NCBI GenBank assembly: GCA_027314515.1
Contig: DAHVAR010000226.1
Coordinates: 1-46,092, forward strand
Origin: Actinomycetota bacterium
GTDB lineage: Bacteria > Actinomycetota > Actinomycetes > Streptosporangiales > Streptosporangiaceae
Direction: 5' to 3'
DNA: 46,092 nucleotides
Part shown: piece after piece, positions 25,819 to 34,298 of the stretch
Layout of the letters: each line of letters starts with the position of its first letter
Numbering within the stretch: the first letter of the stretch is position 1
Notes under the pieces: model-generated
What the model saw: only the letters and a program-made list of their open reading frames with translations
Database searches by the model: none
What the model was told of the DNA's origin: nothing
Program-made: the position numbers and the translations under genes

Positions 25819-26344
25819 GTCCGCCTCTCGCCGGAGCGTGCCCTCGCTGGACCACTAGCTCTCACCCTAGTTCGCGGGCGGCGGCCAGGCGGATCCTCCG
25901 GTGGCCAGCCGCATCAGGTCGGCGTCGAGATCGATGGACGTCCGCGTTCCGCCGGCGCTGCCGTATTCGTGCTGACCACGGCGAGCTTGAGCGGCGCGGC
26001 GGTCGCTGTGCTCGTCATCGGCTGGTCTCTTCAGTTCAGTGCTGCGGGGCGTGGTCGCTGACGGTGCGGGAGCTTGCCCGGCCCGCTTGAGGCAGATGCC
26101 TTCCAGCGCAGACAGCTCGGGCTGGCTCAGCAGGACATGCCGGTGCAGCTCGCTGATCCGTCAGGTCTATTCCCGCGATGCCACGGGCTGGCACCGCCGC
26201 CGGCCGGTAAGGCTGCGGCAAAAAGCCGCAGAAACAGGCGCAGACCACGGATACACTTCGCATGAACTTTGCCAGCCGCAGGCTGCCAGCTGACCTAGTG
26301 CCGCCGCGCCTTCCGGAAACTCCGCAGGCAGGACAGGAGAGCAG
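25819..26344. other. Intergenic region between divergent dehydrogenase and LCP genes
   Basis: About 525 bases with no supported gene. A hairpin CTGCGGC-AAAAA-GCCGCAG lies at 26213-26231, about 110 bases before the LCP start. Otherwise only promoter sequence is expected, and no clear -35/-10 pair is seen. Confidence 0.4.
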
Positions 26345-28042
26345 ATGCCGCACGGGCGTTACGACTCCGGCGAGGGGGACAATTACCCGCCCCGGCGAGC
26401 CAGGCCCGGCGAGGATCGCTGGGCCGCGGAGGCCGGCCGCAGACCGCCGGGCATGCCCCGCCAGCAGCCCGCGCGAGCCAGGCCGGGCGGTCGCGGCAGG
26501 GCGTCCGCGCCGCCCGCCCGGTTGGCGCGCCGGAACTGGCTCGGCGGGGCGGGATACGTCCTTGCCACGTTCGTCGCCGTGATCGCCGTGGTCGTCGCGC
26601 TGGCCGGCTACGCCACCTACCGGCGGCTGGACGGGAACATCACGGTCGTCAAGGTCCACGGCCTGTCCGGCCGGACCGTCTACGGCGCGCTGAACGTCCT
26701 TGTGCTCGGCTCCCAGATGCGGGCCGGCCAGCATGGTCATTTCGGCGTCGCGGCGGGCAGTTCCCCGCTCACCAGTAACTCCGACAACCTGCTGCTCGTG
26801 CACCTGAACCCGACCCACACCAGGGCCATCATCCTGTCCATCCCGCGCGACCTGTTCGTCTACGAGCCCGGCTGCCAGGCCCGCAACCGGTACATCGGCA
26901 TCGGCATCCAGGGTCCCTATACCTACCCGCCGGGCAACCTGATCGACGGCGCGCTGAACATCGGCGGCCCGACGTGCGCGGTGTCCACTGTCGAGGACCT
27001 GACCGGCATCAAGCTCGACCACTTCGTGGAGTTCGACTTCAACTCGTTCCGCACGATGGTCGACGCTCTTGGCGGGGTGGAAGTCTGCGTGCCGAAGGGC
27101 GGGTACCACGATCCGAAGTCGCACCTGAATCTGCCCCAAGGCCTGCACCTGCTCAAGTACAACCAGGCGCTGGCGTACGTGCGCACCAGGCACGCGCTTG
27201 GCGGCCCGGACGCGGGCGGCGACCTGCCCCGGATCCTGCTGCAGCAGGCATTTATCTCCTCGATCGTGCAGAAGGTCAACAAGGAGGGCTTGTTCAGCAA
27301 CATCCCGCAGCTGCTGTCCATCGCCGGTACCGCCACCAAGGCCCTGACCGTCGACAGCGGCCTCGGCTCGGTCGACGCACTGCTGACGCTGGCCAGGTCG
27401 CTGGTCCACCTCAAGTCCAGGGACGTCACCCTGCTCACGCTGCCGACCACCATGGACACCTATAACTACCCGACCTACGACCAGCACCTGATGGCCGTGC
27501 AGCCGCAGGACGACGTGCTCTACCAGATGATCAGGACCGGCCAGCGGTGGACCGGTCAGCTGCCCGTGCTGCGGCACAGCAAGGTCTCGGTGCGGGTACT
27601 CAACGGGACCGGCCAGGCCGGGCTGGCCACGGTCACCGCCCGGAAGCTGCGCAGGCTGGGCTTCACCGTGACCGGCGTCGGCAACGCCGCGTACACGAGC
27701 ACAACCACGGTCGACTACGCCGGCCTCGACCAGGCAGAGGGCGCGTACACGCTGATGACCGCCCTCAAGTCGTTCCCGGCCGGGCAGAACACGCTGGCCG
27801 AGCCCGCCTGGCAGGTCGGCACGCCGGGCACGGTGACGCTGATCCTCGGCACCGACTTCGCCGGAGTGAACCCGCGAGCGACTGCCACCTCCCCGGGTGC
27901 CGGCAAGAAGCGCAAGAAGGGGGCCAGGAGCGGCGGCGGCGCCACGGTCGCGGTCAGTAACGCGATCAAGAACGGCCCGGGCGCGGTTCAGTCGCGTAAC
28001 GCCGGCGCGAACATCTGCTCCGGACTGCCACCGGGCCGCTGA
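26345..28042 (+). CDS. LytR-CpsA-Psr (LCP) family cell-wall glycopolymer ligase
   Basis: A 565-aa membrane-anchored protein. A basic, Pro-rich cytoplasmic N-terminus (1-62) precedes one transmembrane helix (about 64-90, YVLATFVAVIAVVVALAGYA). The extracellular LCP domain (about 115-330) has SNSDNLLLVHLNP, ILSIPRDLFVY (catalytic Arg-Asp), LGGVEVCVPKG and YVRTRHALGGPDAGGDLPRI. A LytR_C domain (about 415-510) follows, with VLNGTGQAGLATVTARKLRR. The Ser/Lys-rich tail is about 40 aa. LCP proteins transfer polyprenyl-linked glycopolymers onto peptidoglycan. The ATG follows AGGAGAG. It is a single gene, convergent with the PaaX-family regulator. Confidence 0.93.
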   Translation: MPHGRYDSGEGDNYPPRRARPGEDRWAAEAGRRPPGMPRQQPARARPGGRGRASAPPARLARRNWLGGAGYVLATFVAVIAVVVALAGYATYRRLDGNITVVKVHGLSGRTVYGALNVLVLGSQMRAGQHGHFGVAAGSSPLTSNSDNLLLVHLNPTHTRAIILSIPRDLFVYEPGCQARNRYIGIGIQGPYTYPPGNLIDGALNIGGPTCAVSTVEDLTGIKLDHFVEFDFNSFRTMVDALGGVEVCVPKGGYHDPKSHLNLPQGLHLLKYNQALAYVRTRHALGGPDAGGDLPRILLQQAFISSIVQKVNKEGLFSNIPQLLSIAGTATKALTVDSGLGSVDALLTLARSLVHLKSRDVTLLTLPTTMDTYNYPTYDQHLMAVQPQDDVLYQMIRTGQRWTGQLPVLRHSKVSVRVLNGTGQAGLATVTARKLRRLGFTVTGVGNAAYTSTTTVDYAGLDQAEGAYTLMTALKSFPAGQNTLAEPAWQVGTPGTVTLILGTDFAGVNPRATATSPGAGKKRKKGARSGGGATVAVSNAIKNGPGAVQSRNAGANICSGLPPGR

Positions 28043-28049
28043 CCGGGAC

Positions 28050-28085
28050 CGCCTGGCAGTCAGCACCCGCCTGGCAGACAGCACC
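28050..28085. repeat. Tandem 18-bp duplication in a convergent gap
   Basis: CGCCTGGCAGTCAGCACC (28050-28067) followed by CGCCTGGCAGACAGCACC (28068-28085), with one mismatch, filling the 45-base gap between the LCP and PaaX-family stops. Confidence 0.85.
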
Positions 28086-28087
28086 CG

Positions 28088-28948
28088 TCAGGCGTGGATG
28101 ACGGCCATCGCGTGACGGCGGGCTGGCTCCCGCAGCGCCTTGTTCAGCTCGGCAAACAGCCCGGTAGCGGCCTCACCGCTCCAGCCGGTGGGCAACAGCT
28201 CCAGCGGCAGGCCAGGGTCCAGGTACGGCAGCCGTCGCCAGGTGGTCAGCATCGGCACATACTGCCTGAATGCCTCGGCGTCGCTGGCGGTGCGCCCGGC
28301 CAGCCAGCCCGCCACCGGCCGGTACAGCGCCGTGAAGGCGGCCGACTGGGCTGCTAGCTCATCGAGGTCCCACCACTGCCGAACCTTGACGGCCAGGTCG
28401 GCGAAACCCAGGTGATCGGCGCGGAACAGATCGACATACCGGTCGAGCCCGGACCGCGCGAGCACCCGGGCGGTCTCGCGCGCGAGCTGGGCCGGGGCCA
28501 CCCACACGCCGGGAGCCGCCGTGCCGAACCCGAGCCGGGACAGTTGCGTGCGCAGCTCATGCCGCCTCTCGCGCTCGCTCTCGGGTACCGAGAAGACGAC
28601 AACCAGAAAGCCGTCGGCCAGCACGGCCCGCCGGGACTGGAAAATCCGGGCGTCGCCATCCCGCAGCGCCTCCAGCGCCGCGGGCGACAGCGAATAGCCC
28701 GCCGAGCCGGCCACCGCAAGGCTGCGCAGCGTGTCGCGCCGCTTGAGTCGGGACACCGATGACCGCACTGCCTGACTGTCGACGCCTAGCTCGCTCATCA
28801 GCCGCACCAGGGCTGCCACCGACAGCCAGTTGCGCCCGTCCCGGCCGTACAGCCCGTCCCGGCCGTACAGCCCGTACAGCGTCACGATCAGCTGCCGGGG
28901 CTGCAGGTCAGGGCGGGCGTTCTCGGTGAATGTCGCAGCTATGGCCAC
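28088..28948 (-). CDS. PaaX-family transcriptional regulator
   Basis: About 286 aa from the GTG at 28948 (the GTG at 28957 is also possible; GGAG lies upstream of both at imperfect spacing). The N-terminal winged HTH has RQLIVTLYGLYGRDG then VRSSVSRLKRRDTL. The middle domain has FQSRRAVLADGFLVVVFSVP, and the PaaX C-terminal domain ends LLPTGWSGEAATGLFAELNK. Family members repress phenylacetyl-CoA or other aryl-CoA catabolic genes and respond to a CoA thioester. An 18-bp perfect tandem duplication inserts LYGRDG twice near the N-terminus. It is divergent from the aryl-CoA monooxygenase operon, which it probably represses. Confidence 0.88.
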   Translation of the reverse strand: MAIAATFTENARPDLQPRQLIVTLYGLYGRDGLYGRDGRNWLSVAALVRLMSELGVDSQAVRSSVSRLKRRDTLRSLAVAGSAGYSLSPAALEALRDGDARIFQSRRAVLADGFLVVVFSVPESERERRHELRTQLSRLGFGTAAPGVWVAPAQLARETARVLARSGLDRYVDLFRADHLGFADLAVKVRQWWDLDELAAQSAAFTALYRPVAGWLAGRTASDAEAFRQYVPMLTTWRRLPYLDPGLPLELLPTGWSGEAATGLFAELNKALREPARRHAMAVIHA

Positions 28949-28993
28949 AGGGCACACCGCTCCAGGTGATCGAGCCACGTCTATGTCGGATAC

Positions 28994-29021
28994 TTGACTG
29001 CCGTAAAGAATAGAGCATACT
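28994..29021 (+). promoter_or_regulatory. Sigma-70-type promoter of the aryl-CoA operon with ATACTTG repeats
   Basis: TTGACT (28994-28999), 16 bases, CATACT (29016-29021), about 33 bases before the ATG at 29055. Three related heptamers overlap it: ATACTTG at 28990-28996, ATACTTG at 29017-29023 and GTACTTG at 29025-29031. They cover both promoter elements and are the natural candidates for PaaX-type regulator binding. Confidence 0.55.
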
Positions 29022-29054
29022 TGGGTACTTGAGCGGAGGCGGGAGGACGTGCTG

Positions 29055-31490
29055 ATGCGCATCGCGGTCGTCGGCGGCGGTCCCGGCGGGCTGTACTTCT
29101 CGGCGCTCGCCAAAGCCCTTGACCCGTCTGCGGACATCACCGTCTGGGAGCGGAACGCTCCCGACGACACGTTCGGTTTCGGTGTCGTGTTCAGTGACGA
29201 GACGCTCGGCGGCATCGAGCATGCCGATCCGGTCTTCTACGCGCGGATGGCCAGGCAGTTCGCGCGCTGGGACGACATTGACGTCCACTTCAACGGCACG
29301 GTCACGACGGTCGGCGGGCAGGGTTTCGCCGCCATGAGCCGTAAGACACTGCTGCAGTTGCTCCAGCAGCGGTGCGCGGGGCTGGGCGTCGGGCTGGAGT
29401 TCCAGACCGAGGCGCCGGACGTCGAGTCGCTCAGCCGCGAGCACGATCTGGTGGTCGCAGCCGACGGGGCCAACTCCGCGGTCCGCGCCAGGTATCCCGG
29501 CGTCTTCTCGCCCTCGGTCGAACTGCACCGCAACAAGTACATCTGGCTCGGCACTGACCTGGTGTTCGAGGCGTTCAAGTTCTACATCTGCCAGACGCCG
29601 TACGGCATCATGCAGGTGCACGGCTACGCGTACGACACCAGCGGCAGCACGTTCATCGTTGAGATGCACGAGGACGTCTGGCGCCGGGCCGGCTTCGACG
29701 CGTCAGCCGCGAGCGCACTGGCACCGGGCGTGAGCGACGAGAAGTCGGCGGCCCGCATCGCTGAGTTGCTTGGTGATGTGCTGGCCGGCCACCGGATCTT
29801 CGTCAATAACTCGAAATGGCAGAGCTTCGGCACGCTGTCGAACGCGACCTGGCGGCACGGCAACATCGTGCTGCTCGGCGATGCCGCGCACACCGCGCAT
29901 TTCTCCATCGGCTCGGGCACCAAGCTCGCGATGGAGGACGCGCTGGCGCTGGCCGCCTGCCTGCACGAGCATGCCGCGATCGACGCGGCGCTGAAAGCGT
30001 ACGAGGCGGAACGGCGCCCGGTAGTGCTGTCGACGCAGCGCGCGGCACGCGCCAGCCTGGAGTGGTTCGAGAACATCAGCCACTACACCGGGCAGGGCAG
30101 CGAGCAGTTCGCATTCAACATCGTTACCCGCAGCCGCCGCATCACCTACGACAACCTGCGGCTGCGCGACCCGGAGTTCGTCGCGGCAATGGACGCGTGG
30201 TATCGCCGGCACGAAGCCGAGCGCGGCGTCATGCCGGCAGTCCACGACGCCCGTCCGCCGATGTTCCACCCGTTCCGGCTGAGGACGCTGATCCTGGATA
30301 ACCGCGTCGTGGTATCCCCGATGGACATGTACTCGGCAGTCGACGGGGTCCCCGGCGACTTTCACCTGGTGCACCTCGGTGCGCGTGCGCTGGGCGGCGC
30401 CGGGCTGGTCATGACGGAGATGGTGTGCGTATCGCCGGAGGGGCGGATCACGCCGGGGTGCGCCGGCATCTACACCGCCGAGCAGGAGCGGGCCTGGGCC
30501 CGGGCGGCCAGTTTCGTCCACGCCGCCAGCAGCGCGAAGATCGGGATCCAGCTCGGCCACTCCGGCCGCAAGGGCTCTACCAAGCTGATGTGGGAAGGCA
30601 TAGACGAGCCGCTGGAGGAGGGCAACTGGGACGTCGCCGGCCCGTCGGCCGTGCCTTATTCGGCGAGCAGCCAGACGCCTCGCGAGCTCGGCCGCGCCGA
30701 GATGGACGCGATCACCGCGCAATTCGCGGCTGCGGCGCGGGCCGCCGCACGGGCGGGCTTCGACCTGCTCGAGCTGCATTGCGCGCACGGCTATCTGCTG
30801 TCCTCCTTCCTGTCGCCGTTGTCCAACCTGCGGCAGGATGACTATGGCGGCACCCTCGCGGGCCGGCTGCGGTACCCGCTCGAGGTGTTCGACGCGGTGC
30901 GCGCCGCGTGGCCGGCCGAGCTGCCCGTCAGCGTGCGGATCTCCGCCACCGACTGGCACGAGGGCGGGAACGAGGTGGAGGACGCGGTGCAGATTGCCGC
31001 GGCGTTCGCGGCGCATGGCGCCGACGCGATTCATGTCTCGACCGGCCAGGTTGTCAGCGATGAGCAGCCGCGGTTCGGGCGCAGCTACCAGACGCCCTAC
31101 GCCGACCGGATCCGCAACGAGGTCGGTGAGCGCTATGGCGTGGCGGTCATCGCGGTCGGCGCCATCTCCTCCTACGACGACGTGAACTCCCTGCTGCTGG
31201 CTGGCCGGGCAGACCTGGTGGCGGTCGGCCGGCCGCACCTGTACGACCCGAACTGGACTCTTCATGCGGCCGCCGACCAGGATTACTCCGGCCCCGGCGC
31301 GTGCTGGCCGCCGCAGTACCTCGCCGGGCGCCGTAAGCCGCCAGCCGGCCGGACCGACGGGCCGCGGCCGCGCCTTACCCTGGTCAGGCAGCCCGATACC
31401 GGTACCAGGCACAGCCGCTGGCGTCCCGGCAGTCAGGCCGGCCCCGCAGTTCAGCCATCGCTGGAGGCGGCATCCGTTGACGAACGCTGA
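29055..31490 (+). CDS. Bifunctional salicylyl-CoA 5-hydroxylase / 2-aminobenzoyl-CoA monooxygenase-reductase type
   Basis: About 811 aa from the ATG at 29055, with GGGAGGA seven bases upstream (an in-frame GTG at 29049 is too close). The N-terminal flavin monooxygenase (1-390) has [34 protein letters not shown] and [20 protein letters not shown]. The C-terminal old-yellow-enzyme (FMN) domain (about 400-755) has [43 protein letters not shown] and [13 protein letters not shown]. This fusion hydroxylates an ortho-substituted benzoyl-CoA and reduces or oxidises the ring further in aerobic CoA-dependent aromatic degradation. The ~50-aa C-terminal tail is low complexity. It overlaps the next gene by 14 bp. 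Confidence 0.9.
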   Translation: MRIAVVGGGPGGLYFSALAKALDPSADITVWERNAPDDTFGFGVVFSDETLGGIEHADPVFYARMARQFARWDDIDVHFNGTVTTVGGQGFAAMSRKTLLQLLQQRCAGLGVGLEFQTEAPDVESLSREHDLVVAADGANSAVRARYPGVFSPSVELHRNKYIWLGTDLVFEAFKFYICQTPYGIMQVHGYAYDTSGSTFIVEMHEDVWRRAGFDASAASALAPGVSDEKSAARIAELLGDVLAGHRIFVNNSKWQSFGTLSNATWRHGNIVLLGDAAHTAHFSIGSGTKLAMEDALALAACLHEHAAIDAALKAYEAERRPVVLSTQRAARASLEWFENISHYTGQGSEQFAFNIVTRSRRITYDNLRLRDPEFVAAMDAWYRRHEAERGVMPAVHDARPPMFHPFRLRTLILDNRVVVSPMDMYSAVDGVPGDFHLVHLGARALGGAGLVMTEMVCVSPEGRITPGCAGIYTAEQERAWARAASFVHAASSAKIGIQLGHSGRKGSTKLMWEGIDEPLEEGNWDVAGPSAVPYSASSQTPRELGRAEMDAITAQFAAAARAAARAGFDLLELHCAHGYLLSSFLSPLSNLRQDDYGGTLAGRLRYPLEVFDAVRAAWPAELPVSVRISATDWHEGGNEVEDAVQIAAAFAAHGADAIHVSTGQVVSDEQPRFGRSYQTPYADRIRNEVGERYGVAVIAVGAISSYDDVNSLLLAGRADLVAVGRPHLYDPNWTLHAAADQDYSGPGACWPPQYLAGRRKPPAGRTDGPRPRLTLVRQPDTGTRHSRWRPGSQAGPAVQPSLEAASVDER

Positions 31491-33090
31491 CCTGGTGATC
31501 ACCGCCGACGCCGTCGCGCCACTGGCTACCGAGGCCAGGCCCGGCTTCGGCGTGGCGATCCGGGACGGCCGGGTGCTCGCGGTCGGCCCGGTCGCCGGGC
31601 TCGATGCCGTCACCGGCCCCGGCACGGTCGTCGAGCACCGCGCCGGGCTGCTGCTGCCCGGCTTCTTCGACTCGCACAATCACATGCTGATGACCGGCCT
31701 GGGCCTGCTCTCGCCAGACCTGGGCGGGTGCCGCAGCATCGCCGACGTGCTGCAGGTGGTGCGCACCGCCGCGGACCGCGCGGCGGACGGCGAGTGGATC
31801 GTGACCTCGCCAGCCTGGCACGAATCGAGCCTGGCAGAGCAGCGCATGCCGACCGCCGCGGAGCTCGACTCCGCTGCCGCCGGGCATCCGGTCTTCATCC
31901 GCCGGGGCGGGCACAACCTGGTGCTGAACACGCTGGCTTTCGGCCTGCTGGACGTGGACGCGACCAGCCATGACGAACCCGGCACCACGGTCATCCGGCG
32001 GCCGGACGGCTCACCGACCGGCCACATCGTCGGGACGGCCTACGTGGGGCGGCTGGCCGCGCAGCTTCCCGCGGTGCCGCAGGCGCGCAAGCGGCAAGCG
32101 CTGGCGCAGGTCGGCGATGCCTACGCCAGGGCGGGCATCACCGGCGTGGTGGAGCCTGGCCTGACACCAGCGGACATCGAGTTGTTCCGGCGGCTCGGCG
32201 ACGAAAGCGCGCTGCGGCAGCGGGTCGCGATGATGTGGCGGATTGCCAGCAGCGACCGGGACATCGAACAGGCGGTCACGGCGCTGGCCGCGGGCGACGG
32301 CCCCGCGCCGTTCCGCGGCGAGTGGACCAGCCTGTTCGGCCTCAAGCTGGGCGCCGACGGCGGCGTGGAGACCGGCTACTACCGGGACGCCTACGCTCAT
32401 CCCGACGACGATCAGCACCCGCACGGCAAGCCGCTGATCAGCGCCGAGAGCCTGCGCGCGATCTGCACGGCCGCGGCCGCGACGAACTGGCACGTCGGCG
32501 TGCACTGCGTCGGGGACGCTGCGATCGACTCGGTGCTGGACGCGTTCGAGGCGGCCGACCGCGTCGCGTCGATAGCCGCCCGCCGGTGGACGCTCATCCA
32601 CATGATGTACCCGCGGGCCGATCACTGGCCGAGGGCCCGGAGCCTGCGGCTGACCGTCACCGCACAGCAGCCGCTGCAATTCGCGCTCGCTGCTGGTTTC
32701 CGTCACTACCTCGGCGCGGAACGGGCACGCGACATCGAGCCGCTGCGAGGCTACCTGGCCGAGATCGCGCTGCCGGTGGGCGGTGGTTCCGACAGCCCGG
32801 TCGCACCGTACGAGCCGCTGCTGGGCATCCGCAGTTCGCTCACCCGGCTGACGCGTGCCGCCGGGGTCGTCGGACCGGAGTGGGCGATCAGCGTCGGACA
32901 GGCGCTGCGCATGTACACCTCGGCCAGCGCCTGGTGCGCCTTCGAGGAAGACCGCGCCGGCGCGATCGCACCGGGCATGGCCGCCGACCTGACGTGCCTG
33001 TCGGAGAACATCCTGGATACCCCGGATGCGATCGCCGACACGGAGGTCACCTGGACCATGGCCGGCGGGAAGGTCACCTACGCCAGTTAG
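31477..33090 (+). CDS. YtcJ-like amidohydrolase
   Basis: A 537-aa metal-dependent hydrolase. The TTG start at 31477 has GGAGG nine bases upstream and gives a sensible N-terminus, [16 protein letters not shown]; the longer open frame overlaps the previous gene. Metal ligands are visible: [10 protein letters not shown] (HxH), [22 protein letters not shown] and the Asp in [10 protein letters not shown]. The C-terminal strand set [20 protein letters not shown] is typical of amidohydrolases. It hydrolyses an amide or similar bond, possibly releasing the aromatic acid used by the upstream monooxygenase. The substrate is inferred from context only. Confidence 0.87.
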   Translation: MTNADLVITADAVAPLATEARPGFGVAIRDGRVLAVGPVAGLDAVTGPGTVVEHRAGLLLPGFFDSHNHMLMTGLGLLSPDLGGCRSIADVLQVVRTAADRAADGEWIVTSPAWHESSLAEQRMPTAAELDSAAAGHPVFIRRGGHNLVLNTLAFGLLDVDATSHDEPGTTVIRRPDGSPTGHIVGTAYVGRLAAQLPAVPQARKRQALAQVGDAYARAGITGVVEPGLTPADIELFRRLGDESALRQRVAMMWRIASSDRDIEQAVTALAAGDGPAPFRGEWTSLFGLKLGADGGVETGYYRDAYAHPDDDQHPHGKPLISAESLRAICTAAAATNWHVGVHCVGDAAIDSVLDAFEAADRVASIAARRWTLIHMMYPRADHWPRARSLRLTVTAQQPLQFALAAGFRHYLGAERARDIEPLRGYLAEIALPVGGGSDSPVAPYEPLLGIRSSLTRLTRAAGVVGPEWAISVGQALRMYTSASAWCAFEEDRAGAIAPGMAADLTCLSENILDTPDAIADTEVTWTMAGGKVTYAS

Positions 33091-33097
33091 CCGTTGA

Positions 33098-33133
33098 GGA
33101 GCCCGGAATGAGAGCGGAGCCTGGAATGAGAGT
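33098..33133 (+). repeat. Tandem duplication of ribosome site and start codon
   Basis: GGAGCCCGGAATGAGAGC (33098-33115) and GGAGCCTGGAATGAGAGT (33116-33133), 16 of 18 identical. Each copy contains GGAG and an in-frame ATG at similar spacing, so the RidA gene has two possible starts. Confidence 0.85.
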
Positions 33134-33542
33134 CCTGCAGCCGCCCGGCTGGCCACGCCCGCGCGGTTACGCCAACGGCGTGACGGCACGGGGTGAGCTG
33201 GTGTTCGTCGCCGGGATGATCGGCTGGGACGCTGACGGCGTCTTCCGCACCGACGATCTGGCCGGCCAGGTCCGGCAGGCACTGCGCAACGTCGTGGCAG
33301 TGCTCGCCGAGGCCGGCGCCGAGCCCGCTGACATCGTGCGCATGACCTGGTACGTGACCGACGTCGAGGCCTACAGCAGGGCCCGCAGGGAGATCGGGGC
33401 TGGCTTCCGTGAGGTGATCGGCAGCTTCAGCGCCGCGATGAGCGTGATCCAGGTCGCCCGGCTCGTCGAGAGCCAGGCCAAGGTCGAAATCGAGGTGACG
33501 GCGGTCATCCCTGACGCACGCGAGGAGTTCCTACCGACGTAG
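33126..33542 (+). CDS. RidA (YjgF/YER057c) family protein
   Basis: A 138-aa protein from the second duplicated ATG (144 aa from 33108). It shows the trimeric RidA fold signature: RGELVFVAGMIGWDADGVF, QVRQALRNVVAVLAEAGAEP, then IVRMTWYVTDVEAYSRARRE and a C-terminal AKVEIEVTAVIPD. The conserved Arg that binds the imine carboxylate in true RidA (IPGxR-type) is not seen in the usual place, so it may be an Rid1-7-type hydrolase acting on a specific imine or enamine. It closes the operon; in aminoaromatic degradation it could remove an enamine nitrogen from a ring-reduced intermediate. Confidence 0.83.
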   Translation: MRVLQPPGWPRPRGYANGVTARGELVFVAGMIGWDADGVFRTDDLAGQVRQALRNVVAVLAEAGAEPADIVRMTWYVTDVEAYSRARREIGAGFREVIGSFSAAMSVIQVARLVESQAKVEIEVTAVIPDAREEFLPT

Positions 33543-33545
33543 GAA

Positions 33546-33557
33546 CTACCATGGTAG
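33546..33557. promoter_or_regulatory. 12-bp palindrome before the antitoxin gene
   Basis: Perfect palindrome CTACCATGGTAG, ending 10 bases before the antitoxin GTG. The position fits an autoregulatory operator for a ribbon-helix-helix antitoxin. Confidence 0.5.
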
Positions 33558-33567
33558 AAAAATCGGC

Positions 33568-33813
33568 GTGAAAGTCGACAAGCTGAGTATCTCGTTCGAG
33601 GCCGAGCTTGGTGATGCCGTCAGGTCTGCGGCAGCCCATGCGGGCCAGCCGGTGTCGTCGTGGCTAGCCGAAGCCGCAGCGAGCAAGCTGCGGGCCGAGG
33701 CACTCGCCGAGTTCCTGGCCGGCTGGCAGGCAGAGCATGGCGCGCTGACAGCCCAGGAAATCGGCAAAGCCGAGCGCGAGCTCGGCCTTGCCGCAGGGGG
33801 CACCGCCGCGTGA
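33568..33813 (+). CDS. VapB-like antitoxin
   Basis: An 81-aa protein with a GTG start. The N-terminus (VDKLSISFEAELGDAVRSAA, then PVSSWLAEAAASKLRAEAL) looks like a ribbon-helix-helix DNA-binding domain. The helical C-terminal arm (ALTAQEIGKAERELGLA) would wrap the toxin. The stop overlaps the GTG of a PIN-toxin remnant by 4 bp, as in working VapBC pairs. It appears intact although its toxin is destroyed, and an orphan antitoxin may still repress its own promoter. A 12-bp palindrome precedes it. Confidence 0.7.
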   Translation: MKVDKLSISFEAELGDAVRSAAAHAGQPVSSWLAEAAASKLRAEALAEFLAGWQAEHGALTAQEIGKAERELGLAAGGTAA

Positions 33814-33920
33814 GCGCCCCTGGTCCTGGACGCCGGTGCACTCCTGGCCGTCGACCGCGGTGACCGGGCGATGATCGCGCGGCTTCAGGTAGCCCAGCGC
33901 GCAGGACTGGAATTGCGCAG
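33810..33920 (+). pseudogene. Truncated, frameshifted PIN-domain (VapC) toxin
   Basis: After the GTG overlapping the antitoxin stop, the PIN N-terminus LVLDAGALLAVDRGDRAMIA, then RLQVAQRAGLELR, is read only if one C of the CCCC run at 33817-33820 is removed. The protein signal stops at about 33919, where unrelated sequence begins. The gene therefore carries both a +1 frameshift near its start and a 3' truncation that removes most acidic catalytic residues. No active toxin can be made. Confidence 0.7.
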
Positions 33921-33923
33921 CAC

Positions 33924-34130
33924 GCCGCCGCGCTGCAGGCATTCGAGCAGATCCGCCGACAGCTCAGCGCCGATCTCGGCCTGCCGCCAGGACCGGAACT
34001 GCGAGCAGCCCACGCCAGCGTCCTGCAACAGCAAGTTTCAGTCGCCTCATTCGCCCCGTGGTTTGACGGCCGACTGCCGTCGCCGGTGCCGCACTTACCG
34101 CCCGCATCGCGGCGCCGCACGCGGCACTGA
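33924..34130 (+). pseudogene. Fragment of a SARP/AfsR-type regulator (BTAD end)
   Basis: The frame starting around 33927 reads ALQAFEQIRRQLSADLGLPP followed by GPELRAAHASVLQQQ. This matches the last helices of the bacterial transcriptional activation domain of SARP/AfsR regulators. A linker-like segment (RLPSPVPHLPP) and a TGA at 34128-34130 follow. Neither the DNA-binding OmpR-type domain nor an ATPase domain is present. It is fused directly to the PIN remnant, so it marks a recombination or deletion scar. Confidence 0.65.
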
Positions 34131-34252
34131 TGCTGCGTGGCCTGGACCCGGCTCCCTGGCCGACTCGTGCAGACGATCAAGCTGCTTGTCAGGTCACGAT
34201 AGAATTACCGCACGGCGATGGAGCTCGTCGAGAACCGCCCTCGTGGCTGATG

Positions 34253-34288
34253 GCTCCTGTCCAACCGCCCGCGCGGCGAGACAGGAGC
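34253..34288 (+). promoter_or_regulatory. Inverted repeat covering the ribosome site of the first MutS-like gene
   Basis: Perfect 9-bp arms GCTCCTGTC (34253-34261) and GACAGGAGC (34280-34288), with an 18-base loop containing a further CGCC/GGCG pairing. The only Shine-Dalgarno-like AGGAG (34283-34287) before the ATG at 34299 sits inside the 3' arm, so in RNA it would be hidden. It could act as a translational switch, an upstream terminator or a DNA operator. Confidence 0.45.
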
Positions 34289-34298
34289 GTGGCGTGCC

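Noticed and set aside
26036-28084. 680-codon minus-strand frame opposite the LCP gene
   Set aside because: The plus strand has intact LCP and LytR_C motifs, a membrane anchor and a good ribosome site; the antisense frame has low-complexity composition.
29703-31679. 658-codon minus-strand frame opposite the aryl-CoA monooxygenase
   Set aside because: Antisense shadow of conserved flavin and FMN domains.
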